Assembly (NCBI GenBank): GCA_964007475.1
Contig: OZ023274.1
Span: forward strand, 86,075,936 to 86,139,935
Direction of reading: 5' to 3'
DNA length: 64,000 nucleotides
From: Hybos culiciformis
Taxonomy: Eukaryota > Arthropoda > Insecta > Diptera > Hybotidae
The position numbers and the translations under genes are program-made. The number at the start of each line of letters is the position of its first letter. The first letter of the stretch is position 1. The notes beneath the pieces are model-generated. The model was not told the DNA's origin and made no database searches. It saw nothing but the letters and a program-made list of their open reading frames with translations. Of the stretch, positions 13,978 to 27,245 are shown in pieces.

Positions 13978-15162
13978 CAAGAAAATAGCTTTACGTTTTC
14001 CTAATCGATTATTTTTTTTTGTTGTACGACTTTTGGAAAGGAAGAAACAAAAATTTTCTAATTACTTTTTGATTGCAAAAATAAAAAATAAAAAACTTTT
14101 TCACTCATTTTAATTGTAATCGAAATCGAAGATTTAATTATAAATATTTTTTTTATTTAAAAAAAAAAAATCGAAATTTAGATATTATTAAATGCCAAAT
14201 AAAAATTTTAATGTTTAGTAAAAAATAAAAAAAAAATTCAAGTCAGCTGTAGTAAGTATAGAGTTTTTTAATTTAATTTTTTTTTTTTTTTTAGATTTTT
14301 TAAATTTAAAAATTTATTTCCTCATTCCTAAAGTCTGCTGGTTGGTGTTGTAAAAATGCCTAAAAAAAATTATAGAAAAAGTGTTTATAAATTTTTTTTT
14401 TATTATTTCCAAAGCAATTCTATTTTTAATATTTTCTTCGAAAAAAAAAAAAAAAAACAGAAAATAAGGCTAATATGTTTTTTTTTGCTACTTTCATATT
14501 GTTTCATGATGTAATTTTTCCAGATTCAGTCCAGTGTTTTTTTTTTTTTAGCAAAGAAAGAAAAAAAACTACTAAAATAGTAAACAGATTTTTTTTTTGT
14601 TTTTAATTTCAATTCAATTAAATAATTAATGCTATGTGTACGTCTGTCTGTCATCGAGTCACAATAAGCAGACGATAGACTCGAAACATTAGATTATTTG
14701 TTTATTATAGTGATCAAAACAAGGTCAGAAACTAATTCCAAAACGAAACATTGGAACAATAATTTTAAGAAAATATATGTGGCTACCTAAAGTACCTTTC
14801 GTAGAAACAAAAATATTATTGATTGAATATAATTATTTTATGGATTAGGTGGTTCATAATATAGCTGCCTAGTTCCACTAAAGAGATTATTAGTTTGACT
14901 CATTTAATCATTGAATAAGAAATTTCATTATTTGATTGATAATGTGAAAAGTTTTAGTATGACATCCGTAGGGTTTTTATTTTTTTCAATTTTCTTAAGG
15001 TAACATTATGAATTAAATGAGAGTAATAGGTACTTAATAATTTTAAGTAGTTTCTTTCGACCAATAAAAATTTTTAATACAGACATTTATTCTTTCTTAA
15101 CAACTTTTATTCTATGTAAAAAGTATACATACTTATTATTACTTTTATGTACAATACATACT

Positions 15163-15184
15163 TATATATATATATATATATATA
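15163..15184. repeat. (TA)n microsatellite
   Basis: About eleven TA repeats in the gap between GRK and SLMAP. Confidence 0.8.
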
Positions 15185-17037
15185 AATTACATCAATTTAT
15201 CTTCTTTTTTTTTGTTACAATTTTTGCATTCATGATGAGAATACTACTTACGATTCATTCAAACAATGAATAGCTTTTTTATAATGCTGCTTATGTATTT
15301 TTTTTTTTATGAATTTATATTAAATGCATTTTTATTGAATGTAACTAGGTATACAATGCATTTGAACTTAGTTAAAAAAAAATAACAACAATAAACCAAG
15401 CCAATAATGTTTGGCAAAAAAGCTTACGATATTTAGTGGATAGTTTTGATGTTAGGTAAGTCAATTAATAGTTTTTGATACGTCAATTTAAAAAAAAAAT
15501 TGATTAAATCAGTGGAGCTTACTACCCTAATCGCCTTTTAAATTCATCTCTTATATTCAATTTTATTTAATATGTATATTCTTATTTGAATAATTTAATA
15601 GTTTTTTTTTTCTTTATTTTGTTGTAATCCCCACAAGAAACAAAAACTTTCAACAACTAGTCGCAAAAAATAAAGTCTTAAAGTACTAACAATTTGGGGT
15701 CATCATTATTATTATCGAAAAGTAAAAATAAAAATTATTTTGTCTATTTGAAATAGGTGTGTATTACATTTGACTGCTACAAATTAATACATGTCTTGAA
15801 GTAAACTCTAAAAATATGAATTGCATATTATTTTCTTTAATTTTCATTGTCGAATTCATTTTTTAAGTAGAATCTGTAGAAGGGTAAAAAAAATATATAT
15901 TTTTTTTAATTGAATATAATTATAATATTTACTAGCAATTCAGATAAAAAAAAATTTTAAAAACATTATGAATGATGAAAAAAGTTCAACAAAGTTCATT
16001 TAAAAAAAAAATAAATTTAATTTAATTAGCGGGAAGAAGGGTGGACTGAAGGCGGCGGACGGGCGAAGTTAAAAAAAAATAACCACATATTTTAATCATA
16101 TGCAATTTATGCGTATTAGATATACTTACATATAAAATTTAAAAAATTTAACGATTTTTATGAAAATTAGGAAATTGAAATAAAGATAATGATATTCAAT
16201 ACATATTACATTCATTGTTTGAGAACATTTTTTGTGATGTACATATACTTATACAAAGATTTCGAAAAAAGCATATTAATATGGTAGATTAGTTTGTACG
16301 TAGATTTTCCTTATTTTCAGCACTTTGAAAAGTTCTTCTAAGCAAAGCTGAAATTTATAATTGTGTAACTTATATACGTACAATGTACTCACTTCCGTAT
16401 ATTACGCCAAAACTTTCATTTCAGTAAAAAAATTTAATTTAATGTTTCATCAAAAAAGAATTTTAAACTATGCTTTTCGTTAATTTTTACAATATACCGT
16501 ATTTGTAACATATAATAACCCCTTTGTTTTTATCACTTCAAAAAGCTATTATCAATTTTAAAAAAATATATAAGTGTAAATCTGCATAATTTCAAAGAAA
16601 TAAAAAAAGGGTTTTACATAATTGCATAAAAACACATAAGCTTACAAAAATTATATAAATTTTTCTTTAAAGAAAATAATTTTATAATTTTTGAATTTGA
16701 AATAATAATGAATATCTATATAATTAAATAATTAAAAAATTAAATCTATAATATTTTATTATTGAAAAAATTACTAATATCAGATTTCATGTACATATAT
16801 TTAAATTAAAGCTTATTTTATTGTCGATTGTCGTCTTGATTCCGATAGATACATAAGGTCAGACATTTCGAATATTTGTACATTTCTGTAGTTTACAATG
16901 TAAAACACCCAACACAACGTTTATCGGGATGTGAATCCCATAATCACAACAATACTTTTGACATATATTCTTGATATATTTTATTTTTCACAGAAAATTT
17001 TTGTTTTATAATTTCAGGGATATTTACAGGTGGTGTC

Positions 17038-20000
17038 ATGGTAATAGCGAAAAGTTGGAAAGAGGATGAAGATGAAATTAAGGCACTAGATGTAATAAAC
17101 GTAATGATGTCAAATAATTCGAATGTTGGGAGTCCCCATAAAACTAATACAATGAAAAATGTTAGTGATTGGAAATCAAATTTAGATGAAAATGTCGAAA
17201 ATGCTAAAATAATACTTCAATGTCAAACAAATTCTCACCCTTTCCAAGTCAGTAAAAATCTCTAAAAAATCTGCGCTCTTTTAAGTATATTTTTTATTTT
17301 TTTTTGTAGACAAGAACAATATCATTGGAAGAAAATATTGAAATAAAAGTAGGAAGATCAATAGCAAGAAGTCGTGCAACTGAACACAATGCAATATTCG
17401 ACTGTAAAGTTTTATCTCGAAATCATGCTGTTCTTTGGTATGCAGAAGGAAAGTTTTACGTTAAGGTAGTTGTCCATTTAAATCAAAATAATTTTTTTTA
17501 AATATATTTTTAATAATTTTAAGCTGCATAAAAACATTTTAATGTATGTCGTTTGAATTCATTTAATCTTCATAGTCTCAGAATAGGAAATATGCGTATT
17601 ATATTGTAGTCTAGATCCAAAAACGAAGAAGCGATTTTTTTTTCAAAAATTTTTGAAGTTCGTTAAAAAATTATTGAATATGATTTAAATCAAAGTAGTT
17701 TTTTTGTAATAAATTTTTAAAATTCCAAAAAAAATATGTTATGAATTGCAATAGAAAATTTAAATAAAAGAAATTTTTTAATTGAAAATTTTTCGACAAA
17801 AATATTAGAATAAAAAACAACTTACAATTGTCTAAAATCAAAAGTAAAAAAATTTTAGAATAAAAATTATTTGCTCATTATATTAGTTTTTAGTATTATG
17901 ATGGCAATAATCTTATTATTTTTTTAATATTGATCAATATACGATTAAGTTTTTTTTATTATTTATAATAATGATTTGATGTGGAATAAATTCAAAAAAT
18001 AATATTCTTCAGGATACAAAAAGCAGCAACGGAACATTCATTAATGAAAGAAGAATTAATCAATCAGAACCGGAAGAGTTAAGCTCAGGAGACGCAGTAA
18101 AATTTGGTGTAGATGTTATAGAAAATTCTAAAAAAGAAATACACGGGTGTATTATAGCAAGTATTAAATTATATTTACCTGATGGCACTGAATATATATC
18201 GGAAAATAATTTGAACAATTTGCATAAATCTGATTACACAAATGAGGTAGTAACAATCGATCAATTGCATCGCTTATATCATGCAATGCAAGAAACAGAA
18301 CAAAGGGAAAAAATATTAGAAGTTAAAATACATGATTTACAAAATATTTTAGAAATGACAAGGTAATTAATTTAATTCAGTATTATCTAAGATTCTAACT
18401 CGATCGAAAAAATTTACAGTTTGCATGATTAACAATCACAACAACTTATTTGGTTACCAAAATTTAAAAAAAAAACTCTTATTTTTGTATTCGTTTATTT
18501 CTTATTTCACTTAATATTTTAACATTGTAGTTTTTGCACTTTTCCACGGAATAAAATTAAAATAAATCGAACAATTTATTTTAGAAAAAATACAACTGAC
18601 TGTTGGCAAGCAATGGTTGATGAAGATCGACTCCTTAATCGCATTGATTTCTTAGAAAATAAATTAAATTGTTATCAGAAGAACTATTCAGAGGATCGAA
18701 TAAAAGAAGATTTGAACAAATTGCACGAGGATAAATTTAATTATCAAGTAATTATCAGTAGTTTTATATAATACATAAACAAATAGATTTTTGATAAGAG
18801 GAAGAAATATATAATTAATTTGATTTTGACTGAAAAAAAAACGTTGAAATTTAATTAACAAAAATCATGTTTTAAATTATTATGATGAATTTATAAATGT
18901 TGTTTTATTTTAACTAAAATTCTACCAAAAGCTAAAAAATTAAATTCAAATGTTGTTTTCTGGGATAAACTATTTAAATTTTTTTTTTCTACAGAACTTA
19001 GCCAAGGAATCATTAAATAAAGTTTATCAAGATAGATTAGAGGCAAATCAGAAACAAACTTCTCTCGAGAGAGCATTATGCAGTAGTGAAAACGAAAATT
19101 CTATATTGCGCGATCAATTGCTAGAAAGTCAACAAATTGTTCAGGTACAAATTATTAAAAACCTTTATCTTATATATAAAAATTTTATTAAAAAATATTT
19201 GCGAATTTTTAGGAAATGCTTAATAAATTACAAAAAGCAGAAGAAGAATGTAAGCAATACAAAGAACGACTTGATGATGAAGAACTTATCCGAAATCAAA
19301 AAAGCGATGAAAATCAAGAATCAATACTAAAAAACAAAGAAAAGGAATGTGAAGAGTATAAAAATTACATAGATGAATTGCTACAAGAAAAAAATGAATT
19401 GAAAAAAAGATTATCCGTACAAGAAGTGAGTAGTATTATATAAATGAGAAATATTTCCTTAAAAGAATACTGAGATAACAAACACAAAGAAATAATTTTC
19501 TCAAGCTTATGAAAGAAATATTATAATGTGAAATATTTGATTTTAATATAAAAAAAAAGTATAGCTTTTCTCCAAGATCAAATATGTTGAAAACATTTTT
19601 TGAAAGTAACTATAAAAATTATTACATAATAAAGTAGACAAAATATTATATATAATTTTCCAATAAACAACTGTCGTTGAATTTAACAGGCATATAGTTG
19701 TATACTAGAGTTTTAGAGGTGAATTTGGTAATATTGTTGAACCAATGAATAAGTTGTAGAATATAATAGTGCAAAACATTAAAATTTACTCCAAAGAAAA
19801 TATTTTACTCAAAAATACTAATTTATTTTAGACCCTGAAGTCACCAGTAAAAAGTTCTAGTGTAATATGTGAATGGTTCAAAAAATCTGAATTGGGATCG
19901 AATGAAGACTCGGCTAAAATTATCGAAGCGATTTGCAATGTATAATCTTATTTTAATTTTTATAAAAACCTTCACTTAAAATTTTGTACAAAAATTTTTA

Positions 20001-21078
20001 GGAAAATGAAGAGGATGAAACTTCCATTGTTGAAGATAATTGGAATCATCTGCAGAATAAATTAAATGTGTTGGATAAAAATATTAAGCTGTTGAGTGAG
20101 AAAATTGATGGTAAGTGTGATATTTTTTTAAATTTAGTTTAAACTTATCGTAGTATTCGAAAAAAAAGTGCGTGATGCATAACACGATTGGTGTTAATGT
20201 TTTAATAATTCTTAATAATTAGTTAAGCCATTTGAATCTTTATAAAAGGATTTTAAATAGCTTTTTTGTTTAGTTTGATTTAAAGACAAATATTTATCTA
20301 AATATGGAAAGACATAACACAAGTACATAGATAATGAATTAAATTATTCAATTTTAGATAAATCAACTAATGAAGAAAACATAAATAATGAAAGCAATGA
20401 TAATATCGAAAGCATTCTTAAAAATAGCTTACAAATTCTAACCGAAACTTACTATAATATTCATAAATTCGCGACTATTGCAAGAGATAAGACAGCCGAA
20501 GATAATTTTATTGAAAAAAATAATGAAGAAATACAATCAAAAGTATGTGCAATATCCAAAAAAAATGAATTAGTTTTTCTAATCAAAATTTAATTTTTGT
20601 TTTTAAGGTAAAAAATTTAGAATCTGAATTGGAATTTAGACCATCTCAATCTCACCTAGATCGTAAAGTTGAAGAAATCGAACATCTAGTGGAGAAATTA
20701 AATTCGTCAGAGAAAACTATTGAACATTTACAAAACGAGAAAAACGATTTAGAAGAAAAACTGTTAAAAGTTAAGGATGAATTGATGCAGAAAAAGGATT
20801 TCATTGAACAAAAGATTGCATCATCTCAACAAGAATCAGTCGATAATGATATACAAAAAGATCTTGATACTGTAAATGATGTTAATATTCAAAAAGAAGA
20901 AGAATTAGTGTTATTTAAAGAAAAATACGAAAATGTTCAGACAGAAAATCATAAATTAAAAGATGAGATTGAATTATTGAAAAACAATATAAATAATGTA
21001 TATAATTCAGTTTTAATCAAATTTTTTACAACAACTACAATCGCTGTTATTTGTTATTTAATTATGTCATATTTATAA
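17038..21078 (+). CDS. Slmap: Sarcolemmal membrane-associated protein homologue (SLMAP)
   Basis: Ten coding exons: 17038-17247, 17310-17465, 18013-18362, 18585-18747, 18995-19144, 19213-19425, 19832-19939, 20002-20110, 20358-20542, 20608-21078; sum 2115 nt, 704 aa. An FHA domain (about 70-165) shows KVGRS (83-87), LSRNHAVLW (105-113) and DTKSSNGTF (123-131), the phosphothreonine-binding residues. After it come [10 protein letters not shown] and IKLYLPDG, as in vertebrate SLMAP, then long coiled coils (for example [20 protein letters not shown]). A C-terminal hydrophobic helix (about 684-704, ending ICYLIMSYL) acts as a tail anchor. In other animals SLMAP is a STRIPAK phosphatase-complex subunit that restrains Hippo signalling. 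ATG 17038 was chosen as the first in-frame Met after an acceptor at 17016-17017. It gives about 60 residues before the conserved NSHPFQ segment, longer than in vertebrates, so a different first exon is possible. Confidence 0.9.
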
Positions 21079-21082
21079 TAAA
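21077..21082 (+). terminator. poly(A) signal overlapping the SLMAP stop
   Basis: AATAAA overlaps the TAA stop (21076-21078). If used, the 3' UTR would be very short; other A-rich candidates follow. Confidence 0.4.
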
Positions 21083-21935
21083 CTTATCACACAAAAAATT
21101 TAATGAATTTAAAAATCGTATTGTATTATAATTTTATCTTCTAAAAAAATATTGATAATTTATAATAAAAAATGTTAATATTTTATATTTAACAAAAGAA
21201 AAAATTATTTATGCATTAAACATTTAGGTATTTAATTTTTGGTATAAATAGTAACGGATCTCATATTTTATGAAAAAATCTTACTCATTATCACACCTAA
21301 TAATGATTATTTTTTTACTACTAAGATTATAAAATTTAAGAGTTAGCTTCAAGCAATTCTTAAATAGAAACTTGTGAAACGCGGAATAAAAAAAAAGTGC
21401 CATAAAAACCATGACCCAGTGCTATGAATTTTTTGTGATAAGTTATAATTCATGAAATTTCAGCTAGACCTGTCGTGTAGAGATAATAACCCTCGACTTT
21501 ATGAAGTAACTTCGATTTTATAGACAACAACTTTTCAAGCTGGCTTGTTTCTTTCTATTAATCTATATTACAAGAAATCAACAAGACCAACTGCAGCTTT
21601 CAGTTTTTTTTTTTTGTATTCAAAATTTTGTTTAGGTTTTATTTTTCACAAAGAAAATGTTTTTTATCTTTTTAACATTTTTTGTGGAATTAGTTAGTAA
21701 CGTTTTAATTTAAAAAAAGGCATATTTGCACAAATTCTATTTACATTAGTCAGTTTGATTTCTTTTTCTGCAGTAATACTTTTGATTATTAAATTCTTCA
21801 TTAAATGTAAAAATGCTTCAGAGTTTTTTAAAATTATCATCAAGGTAAGATAGCGGATACAAATTTACAATCTAAAAAAGTATGTGAGCAAAATAAAACA
21901 ACTTTATTTTCATTTTGATATCAAAAAGTAATAAT
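21083..21935. other. intergenic, convergent ends of SLMAP and RpL12
   Basis: AT-rich spacer with no recognisable gene. A minus-strand AATAAA (TTTATT at 21903-21908) lies about 28 nt downstream of the RpL12 stop and is its likely poly(A) signal. Confidence 0.5.
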
Positions 21936-24189
21936 TTATTCTGATGGTACTTCAACTGCTCCGCTGTTTATATCATCAATGACATCATGTGGTGGACGGC
22001 CATCAATTGTGCATCCAACACTTTGTGCAGTCCCCAAAATTTCTTTTACGGTACCTTTCATTTCTCTTGCCATTGATCGAGGTCTCATTGTTCTTGCAAC
22101 TGCCATGATATCATCAAAGGTAACATTACCATTATGTTTGACTAAAATATGTAAATAATGATTATTAATATTTGCCTTAAAAATATAAAAATAGAATAAA
22201 TGTTCTAACACAAGATATCTATGTACATTTATATAAATCATCAGCTTGAATTTTCAACAATATTATAGATTATAGAATACATAGAATTAATTATAATAAA
22301 AACAAATTTCCAGTTACAGCGATGTAATGTTTTCAGACAGTTAATATTTTAAAATGTATGAAAAAAAAGGATACATCAGAAGATATTTTTGATCATGGAT
22401 TTTTCATGAGTAACATTCATGGATACAATGTATTTTGTATTTTTCTTAAGATACCTTTAAGAAACATTTATTTAAAATGCTAAATAAGTTTTGTTTCACT
22501 TGAATTTTTTTAATTCTAAAGGTACATATTGTTGTTCTTCAAAAGATACGAATAAAATTTACGAGATAAAAAGTTTTTAAAAAACATTTTAAAACATACA
22601 ATTATTCAAACTGAATTTCTTTCTGTGAGCCGAAAAAATTCACTAACAAAACTGTTTCTACCTAAAATAATGAGTTGCTGACTGTCGATAATTTCGCCAA
22701 CGAATAATGATTTAGATAGATATATTGCAAATTTATAAATACATACATACATATATTGTTAATTGAAATTTCAAATAAATAAAATAAATATAGAAAATAT
22801 TCTACATGAATGAAAATAGAACAAAATATCCATTGAGTGACAAGATTTCTGTTCAACAAATAAGATTTTTGAAAAAGTTTCACTTTAGACTATATTCGGG
22901 AATAGGTCTATTGATTCTTCTTTTCCAATGGTTGTTGATTGAAACATTTGAAGTTGTTCATTATTCGGCGTTTAATATTAATGCAAATGATTAAATGATG
23001 TTAATATTTTATACACTTTTTAAAGTTTAGTTAAATTTTCAGAAATATTTTTAAAAAATTTATTTGTCGATTCGGTTTTATTCAACAGAAATAAATTTAT
23101 TTTTAATTTACCAATCTATGTATATTTCAATGAACACACAAACTTACTATTTTTCACCTTCTTTCTATCTCTTGGAGGTTCTTTCAAAGCTTTAATGATT
23201 AAAGACGCAGCTGAAGGAACTACTGATATTGTGGCTTGTCTGTTCTGAATTGTTAAACATACTGTAATTTTTAAACCTTTCCAATCTTGAGTAGCTTTAG
23301 CAATATCATCACCGACTTTTTTTGGTGACTAAAAATAAAAAAAGAATAATTTGTAAGTTTGGAGTTAAAAAAAAATTTTTTTTGTTGGTTTTAAATTTAA
23401 TGATAAGGTAGTTTTGTTTTGTATTAGGTAGGTACGCACTTTTATTTTTTTAGATTTGCATTATAGCTATTACAGCACAGAGAAATATAATATACACAGA
23501 GGGATAATTTTATAGAACTTTTTTAGTACGAAAAATAACATCTGTAATTTAGCTCTATTTGATAGTACCTATTTGTAAAAATGTGCATGAATTGAAACAA
23601 AATCTATTGAATATGTACTATGAAATGGAGCTAGTCCGCACCAGTTACTTCGTACTTAAAAAAGTTTTATTAAATTATTTCTCCGTGGTGTATACCTACC
23701 TACTATATTTTTCTGTAAATATAGTCAATTAGGTAGGTACCTGTAACGACATATTTTTGTATTCAATATCAATAAACGATAAAATTCTTAATCATTTTCG
23801 ATTGAAAAAAAATTAAACCTCTAATTCTTTAATTTAACCAGCGATTGTCTTGCTAATTTGGTTCTTTAAGGGTATTAATAGATAGGAAGGTAGGTATATC
23901 TAGTTATTTTTTGGTAAATAATAATCATTTGCAAGTCTTAAGGTCCCTTCTATCAAACTAAGTAGATATACGTACGGAAGGTGGATAGAACACTATCTAT
24001 CTAGCAGTGAATGGTACATACCTACCTATATTTAAAACAAGGCATTAAATTAAAAAATCCAAAGTAGGCAATACTCACCAAACCTAAGGGACCAATTTTT
24101 GGAGCTAACGAAGATGTGGCACCAACTTCACCTCCCACACAACGCAAATAAACTAATTTAATTTCAGTTGGATCAAACTTTGGAGGCAT
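21936..24189 (-). CDS. RpL12: 60S ribosomal protein L12 (uL11)
   Basis: Three coding exons in transcript order: 24079-24189, 23148-23328, 21936-22141; total 498 nt, 165 aa, the normal animal length. The protein starts [20 protein letters not shown] and contains [60 protein letters not shown] and [11 protein letters not shown], ending VEVPSE. These are nearly invariant eukaryotic uL11 segments. uL11 forms the base of the ribosomal P-stalk at the GTPase-associated centre and contacts 28S rRNA. The exon holding ATG 24187-24189 extends to 24206, and a 5' UTR intron (24207-24436) separates it from a tiny first exon. The gene is intact with no frameshift. Confidence 0.97.
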
Positions 24190-24436
24190 TTTCGTATTCA
24201 AATTATCTGAAAACAAAATAAATAAATAATATTAAAAATTTCTAACCTTATTTAAAAAATAAAAAAAAAACTTTTGATTTGAAATTAGATTTTTTTTTTT
24301 CCGAATCAATATTTATTAATTTTATATTAAAAAGAAATAATAAAAATTAATTAAAAAAAAAAAAAGGAAATAATATTTAGGTATTTAATTATAAAATTAA
24401 ATTTAAAAATTTTTATTTATAAAAAATAAAACTCAC

Positions 24437-24471
24437 ACGTTCACTTTAAAATGAAAAGGAAAAAGAAAAGG
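24437..24471 (-). promoter_or_regulatory. RpL12 first exon and TOP/TCT start region
   Basis: On the minus strand, two CCTTTTC pyrimidine tracts (24465-24471 and 24453-24459) precede a short leader that ends at a donor reading GTGAGT (24431-24436). Ribosomal protein genes of animals typically start transcription at a C inside such a tract (TCT initiator / 5' TOP), which links their translation to mTOR. The transcription start and first exon are inferred, not observed. Confidence 0.5.
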
Positions 24472-24936
24472 TAAAAATTCATAAATGTCATTTCTATTTC
24501 CTGTATTATAGCGTTACCAAATGCCAAATAAATATAATAAAAAAATTTTCTTTGAAAAAATAAGGAAAAATACCAAAAACATAATAATAAATATATAGGA
24601 AAATTTAAGTTTTTTGAAAATGATGATTTTTTATTCTTGATTATCTCCACGAAAGCCTCATATTATTTTTTATAAAAAAAAAACATATTTTAATGGTAAT
24701 AATTTTGATCCTTGTTTAAAAAAACAACAAACACAGAAATAGAATCTACATATTCTATGGTATCTGCACTTGAACCTTCACATTATCTTTACTTAATAGC
24801 ATTTCCAAACTTATTTTCTAAGGTAAGTTCTTATCATACATTAAAGAAATCCGTTCACACTTTAGTTTTTTGAAAGCTAGAAAAAAATTTAAAATTTATA
24901 TTCAAAATTTGAAAACTTTTTTGTATATAACAATAA

Positions 24937-25914
24937 TAGTGCTTCACCCTTAAAAAAATTTAAAAATTTCAAATTCTGAATTTCAAATTCCTAATAGTGC
25001 TTCACCCTTAAAAAAATTTAAAAATTTCAAATTCTGAATTTCAAATTCCTAATGTATTTTGTTAGTGTAATTTAATGTCAAAAAAAAGTTTTCGGGTGAA
25101 CACTTTTTTTCACTTTTTTTCATAAATTTCAAATATTAATAACAAAGCTGCCAGAGTAGGATTTTCTTTCCCTAAATTTAGAGAATTTTATTATACTGGG
25201 GAAAAATTATGAACAAAAAATTATTGTGCAAAAAAAATCTCAGGAATTTTGCGGAATTTTTTTCATCTGGCATGTCTTTTTTTTTTGATTTGACAATTAA
25301 AATGACACAACTTGAATTTAAAATTTTTTTTTGTTGTTGTTAATTTCAAATACACGCTCTGAGGTGTGTATTTGAAATTCACAACAACAAAAAAAAATTT
25401 TAAATTTTACACTAACAAAATACATTAGGAATTTGAAATTCAGAATTTGAAATTTTTAAATTTTTTTAAGGGTGAAGCACTAATGTATTTTGTTAGTGTA
25501 AAATTTCAAATTTTTTTTTGTTGTTGTGAATTTCAAATACACGCCTCAGAGCGTGTATTTGAAATTAACAACAACAAAAAAAAATTTGAAATTCAAGTTC
25601 TGTCATTTTAATTGTCAAATCAAAAAAAAAAGACATGCCAGATGAAAAAAATTCCGCAAATTTGCTGAGATTTTTTTTGCACAATAATTTTTTGTTCATA
25701 ATTTTTCCCCGATATAACAAAATCCACTAAATTTAGGAAAAGAAAATCCTACTCTGGCAGCTTTGTTATTAATATTTGAAATTTATTAAAAAAAATTGAA
25801 AAAAAGTGTTCACCCGAAAACTTTTTTTTGACATTAAATTACACTAACAAAATACATTAGGAATTTGAAATTCAGAATTTGAAATTTTTAAATTTTTTTA
25901 AGGGTGAAGCACTA
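24937..25914. mobile_element. 978-bp fold-back element with nested arms
   Basis: The element starts TAGTGCTTCACCCTTA and ends with its reverse complement TAAGGGTGAAGCACTA. The outer arms (about 25.0-25.38 kb against 25.53-25.91 kb) are near-perfect inverted copies. The first 58 bp are duplicated in tandem (24937-24994 and 24995-25052). A further inverted copy of the terminal segment sits near the middle (about 25.42-25.49 kb). No coding capacity. A clean target duplication was not found at the outer ends, so family (hAT-like TAGTG termini) is only suggested. Confidence 0.75.
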
Positions 25915-26056
25915 ATAAAATGTTTTAATAAAAAACGACATATTTTTGTTTTTTTCTTTAAAAAAAAACATTGCCAACATTCAAAATACGGAGAAATTTG
26001 TGCAAACTTGTGTTTTTAACTAGCTGGTCTACAGACAGGAAACTTTAAACTAATAT

Positions 26057-27243
26057 AGGTCGGTATTCACTTGTTTAAATGTCCAAATAGCGCCGCCTAT
26101 GGCCATTTATGGAACGTAGGAGAACATATAAAATTTTTTTTTTCGTGAAATTTGTATGAAAATATGCGATTTGAAATTTTATTTAAGTTATAATTAATTA
26201 GTTAATTAATAAAAATGAATAGAAAAAATTTTGAGGTCTGCGGAATATCATTAGCAAACAATTCTATAGGTAGAAATATTTCCATTCATTACTTTTTCAT
26301 CCAAAATAATTCAAAATCAAAAAGTGTATAAAAAAAAGAACTATTTTTAATTTAAATTTGAAAAACTTACCAATATTATTTAGACTCTAAATGTATGAGA
26401 ATTTCCAATAATAACTTTTTTTTACATTTTTATATTTGTTATGAACTGAAAATTGTACTTGATTTTTTTTTTTTGTTAGGTGTTTTTATATTTTGAAATA
26501 ATTTGGATGAAAAAGTAATGAATGGAAATATTTCTACCTATAGAATTGTTTGCTAATGATATTCCGCAGACCTCAAAATTTTTTCTATTCATTTTTATTA
26601 ATTATAACTTAAATAAAATTTCAAATCGCATATTTTCATACAAATTTCAGGAAAAAAAAAATTTTATATGTTCTCCTACGTTCCATAAATGGCCACGGAG
26701 GGACTGTCAAAACAGTGAATTCAACTGGAGATAAAATCAACTTTTTCATATAAAATTTTATCTGAGATAAATTTTAGTTGAGTGAATTTAATTTATCGGT
26801 ACCCAACTGAAGATAAATGGAAATTTATCTGAGTAAAAATTGTATGAAAATATTTTCACTCAAATAAATTTTATTTCAAAAATTTATCTTGCAAAAAATG
26901 TTTTGAACATTCTTTTCAAGATAAATTTTGACATTAGGTCGTGTAAAAAGAATTTGACATTTGTTGTTTGAAGAAAAGAAACAAAAATCAGAAAACTAAA
27001 ATAATTTCTAAACGGTAAATAATATTAAAATTAAAATAATAGTTTAATTTAATAAAATAAAATAATATTGGTAAAATTAATTAAATAAAAATGACGAAAG
27101 TTGGGAGGTAAGTAAATTAAAAATTAAATTGTTTAGGTAGTTTTTATCAAAATATATTTAGTGTCAATTTTTATCTCACTCAATAATGTTCCTTTTCAAG
27201 ATAAAATTTATCTTGTATTCAACTAAAGATAGAATACCGACCT
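26057..27243. mobile_element. MITE copy A, PIF/Harbinger-like, interrupted
   Basis: Left end AGGTCGGTATTC and right end GAATACCGACCT are inverted. Its body from about 26718 onward is nearly the same as copy B at 27246-27785. A fold-back element is inserted 11 bp from its left end. A short frame ATG (27091) is disrupted relative to copy B. Confidence 0.7.
26068..26717. mobile_element. Fold-back element nested in MITE copy A
   Basis: About 650 bp. Its left terminus CACTTGTTTAAATGTCC and right terminus GGACTGTCAAAACAGTG are imperfect inverted repeats, and the arms (about 26.10-26.31 kb and 26.49-26.69 kb) match in inverted orientation over about 200 bp. Removing it restores the GGTATTCAACTGG left end of the host MITE, which shows the order of insertion. 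Confidence 0.7.
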
Positions 27244-27245
27244 TA

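Larger units (their letters stand above)
12900..17017. other. gene-poor gap between divergent GRK and SLMAP
   Basis: AT-rich region that should contain the GRK promoter and 5' UTR and the SLMAP promoter and first non-coding exon. It holds a pair of 15-bp inverted repeats (13316-13330 and 13443-13457), one unexplained 99-codon open stretch (13681-13977, minus), a TA dinucleotide run (about 15163-15184) and a short GC-rich patch (about 16029-16069). No other gene was recognised. Confidence 0.5.

Noticed and set aside
22806..22994. 62-codon plus-strand open frame inside an RpL12 intron
   Set aside because: No recognisable family, antisense to an intron, and typical of chance frames in AT-rich DNA.
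22142..23147. Possible intron-encoded box C/D snoRNA in RpL12
   Set aside because: A TGATGA-like box is present on the minus strand near 22225, but no CTGA box at a suitable distance or terminal stem was found.
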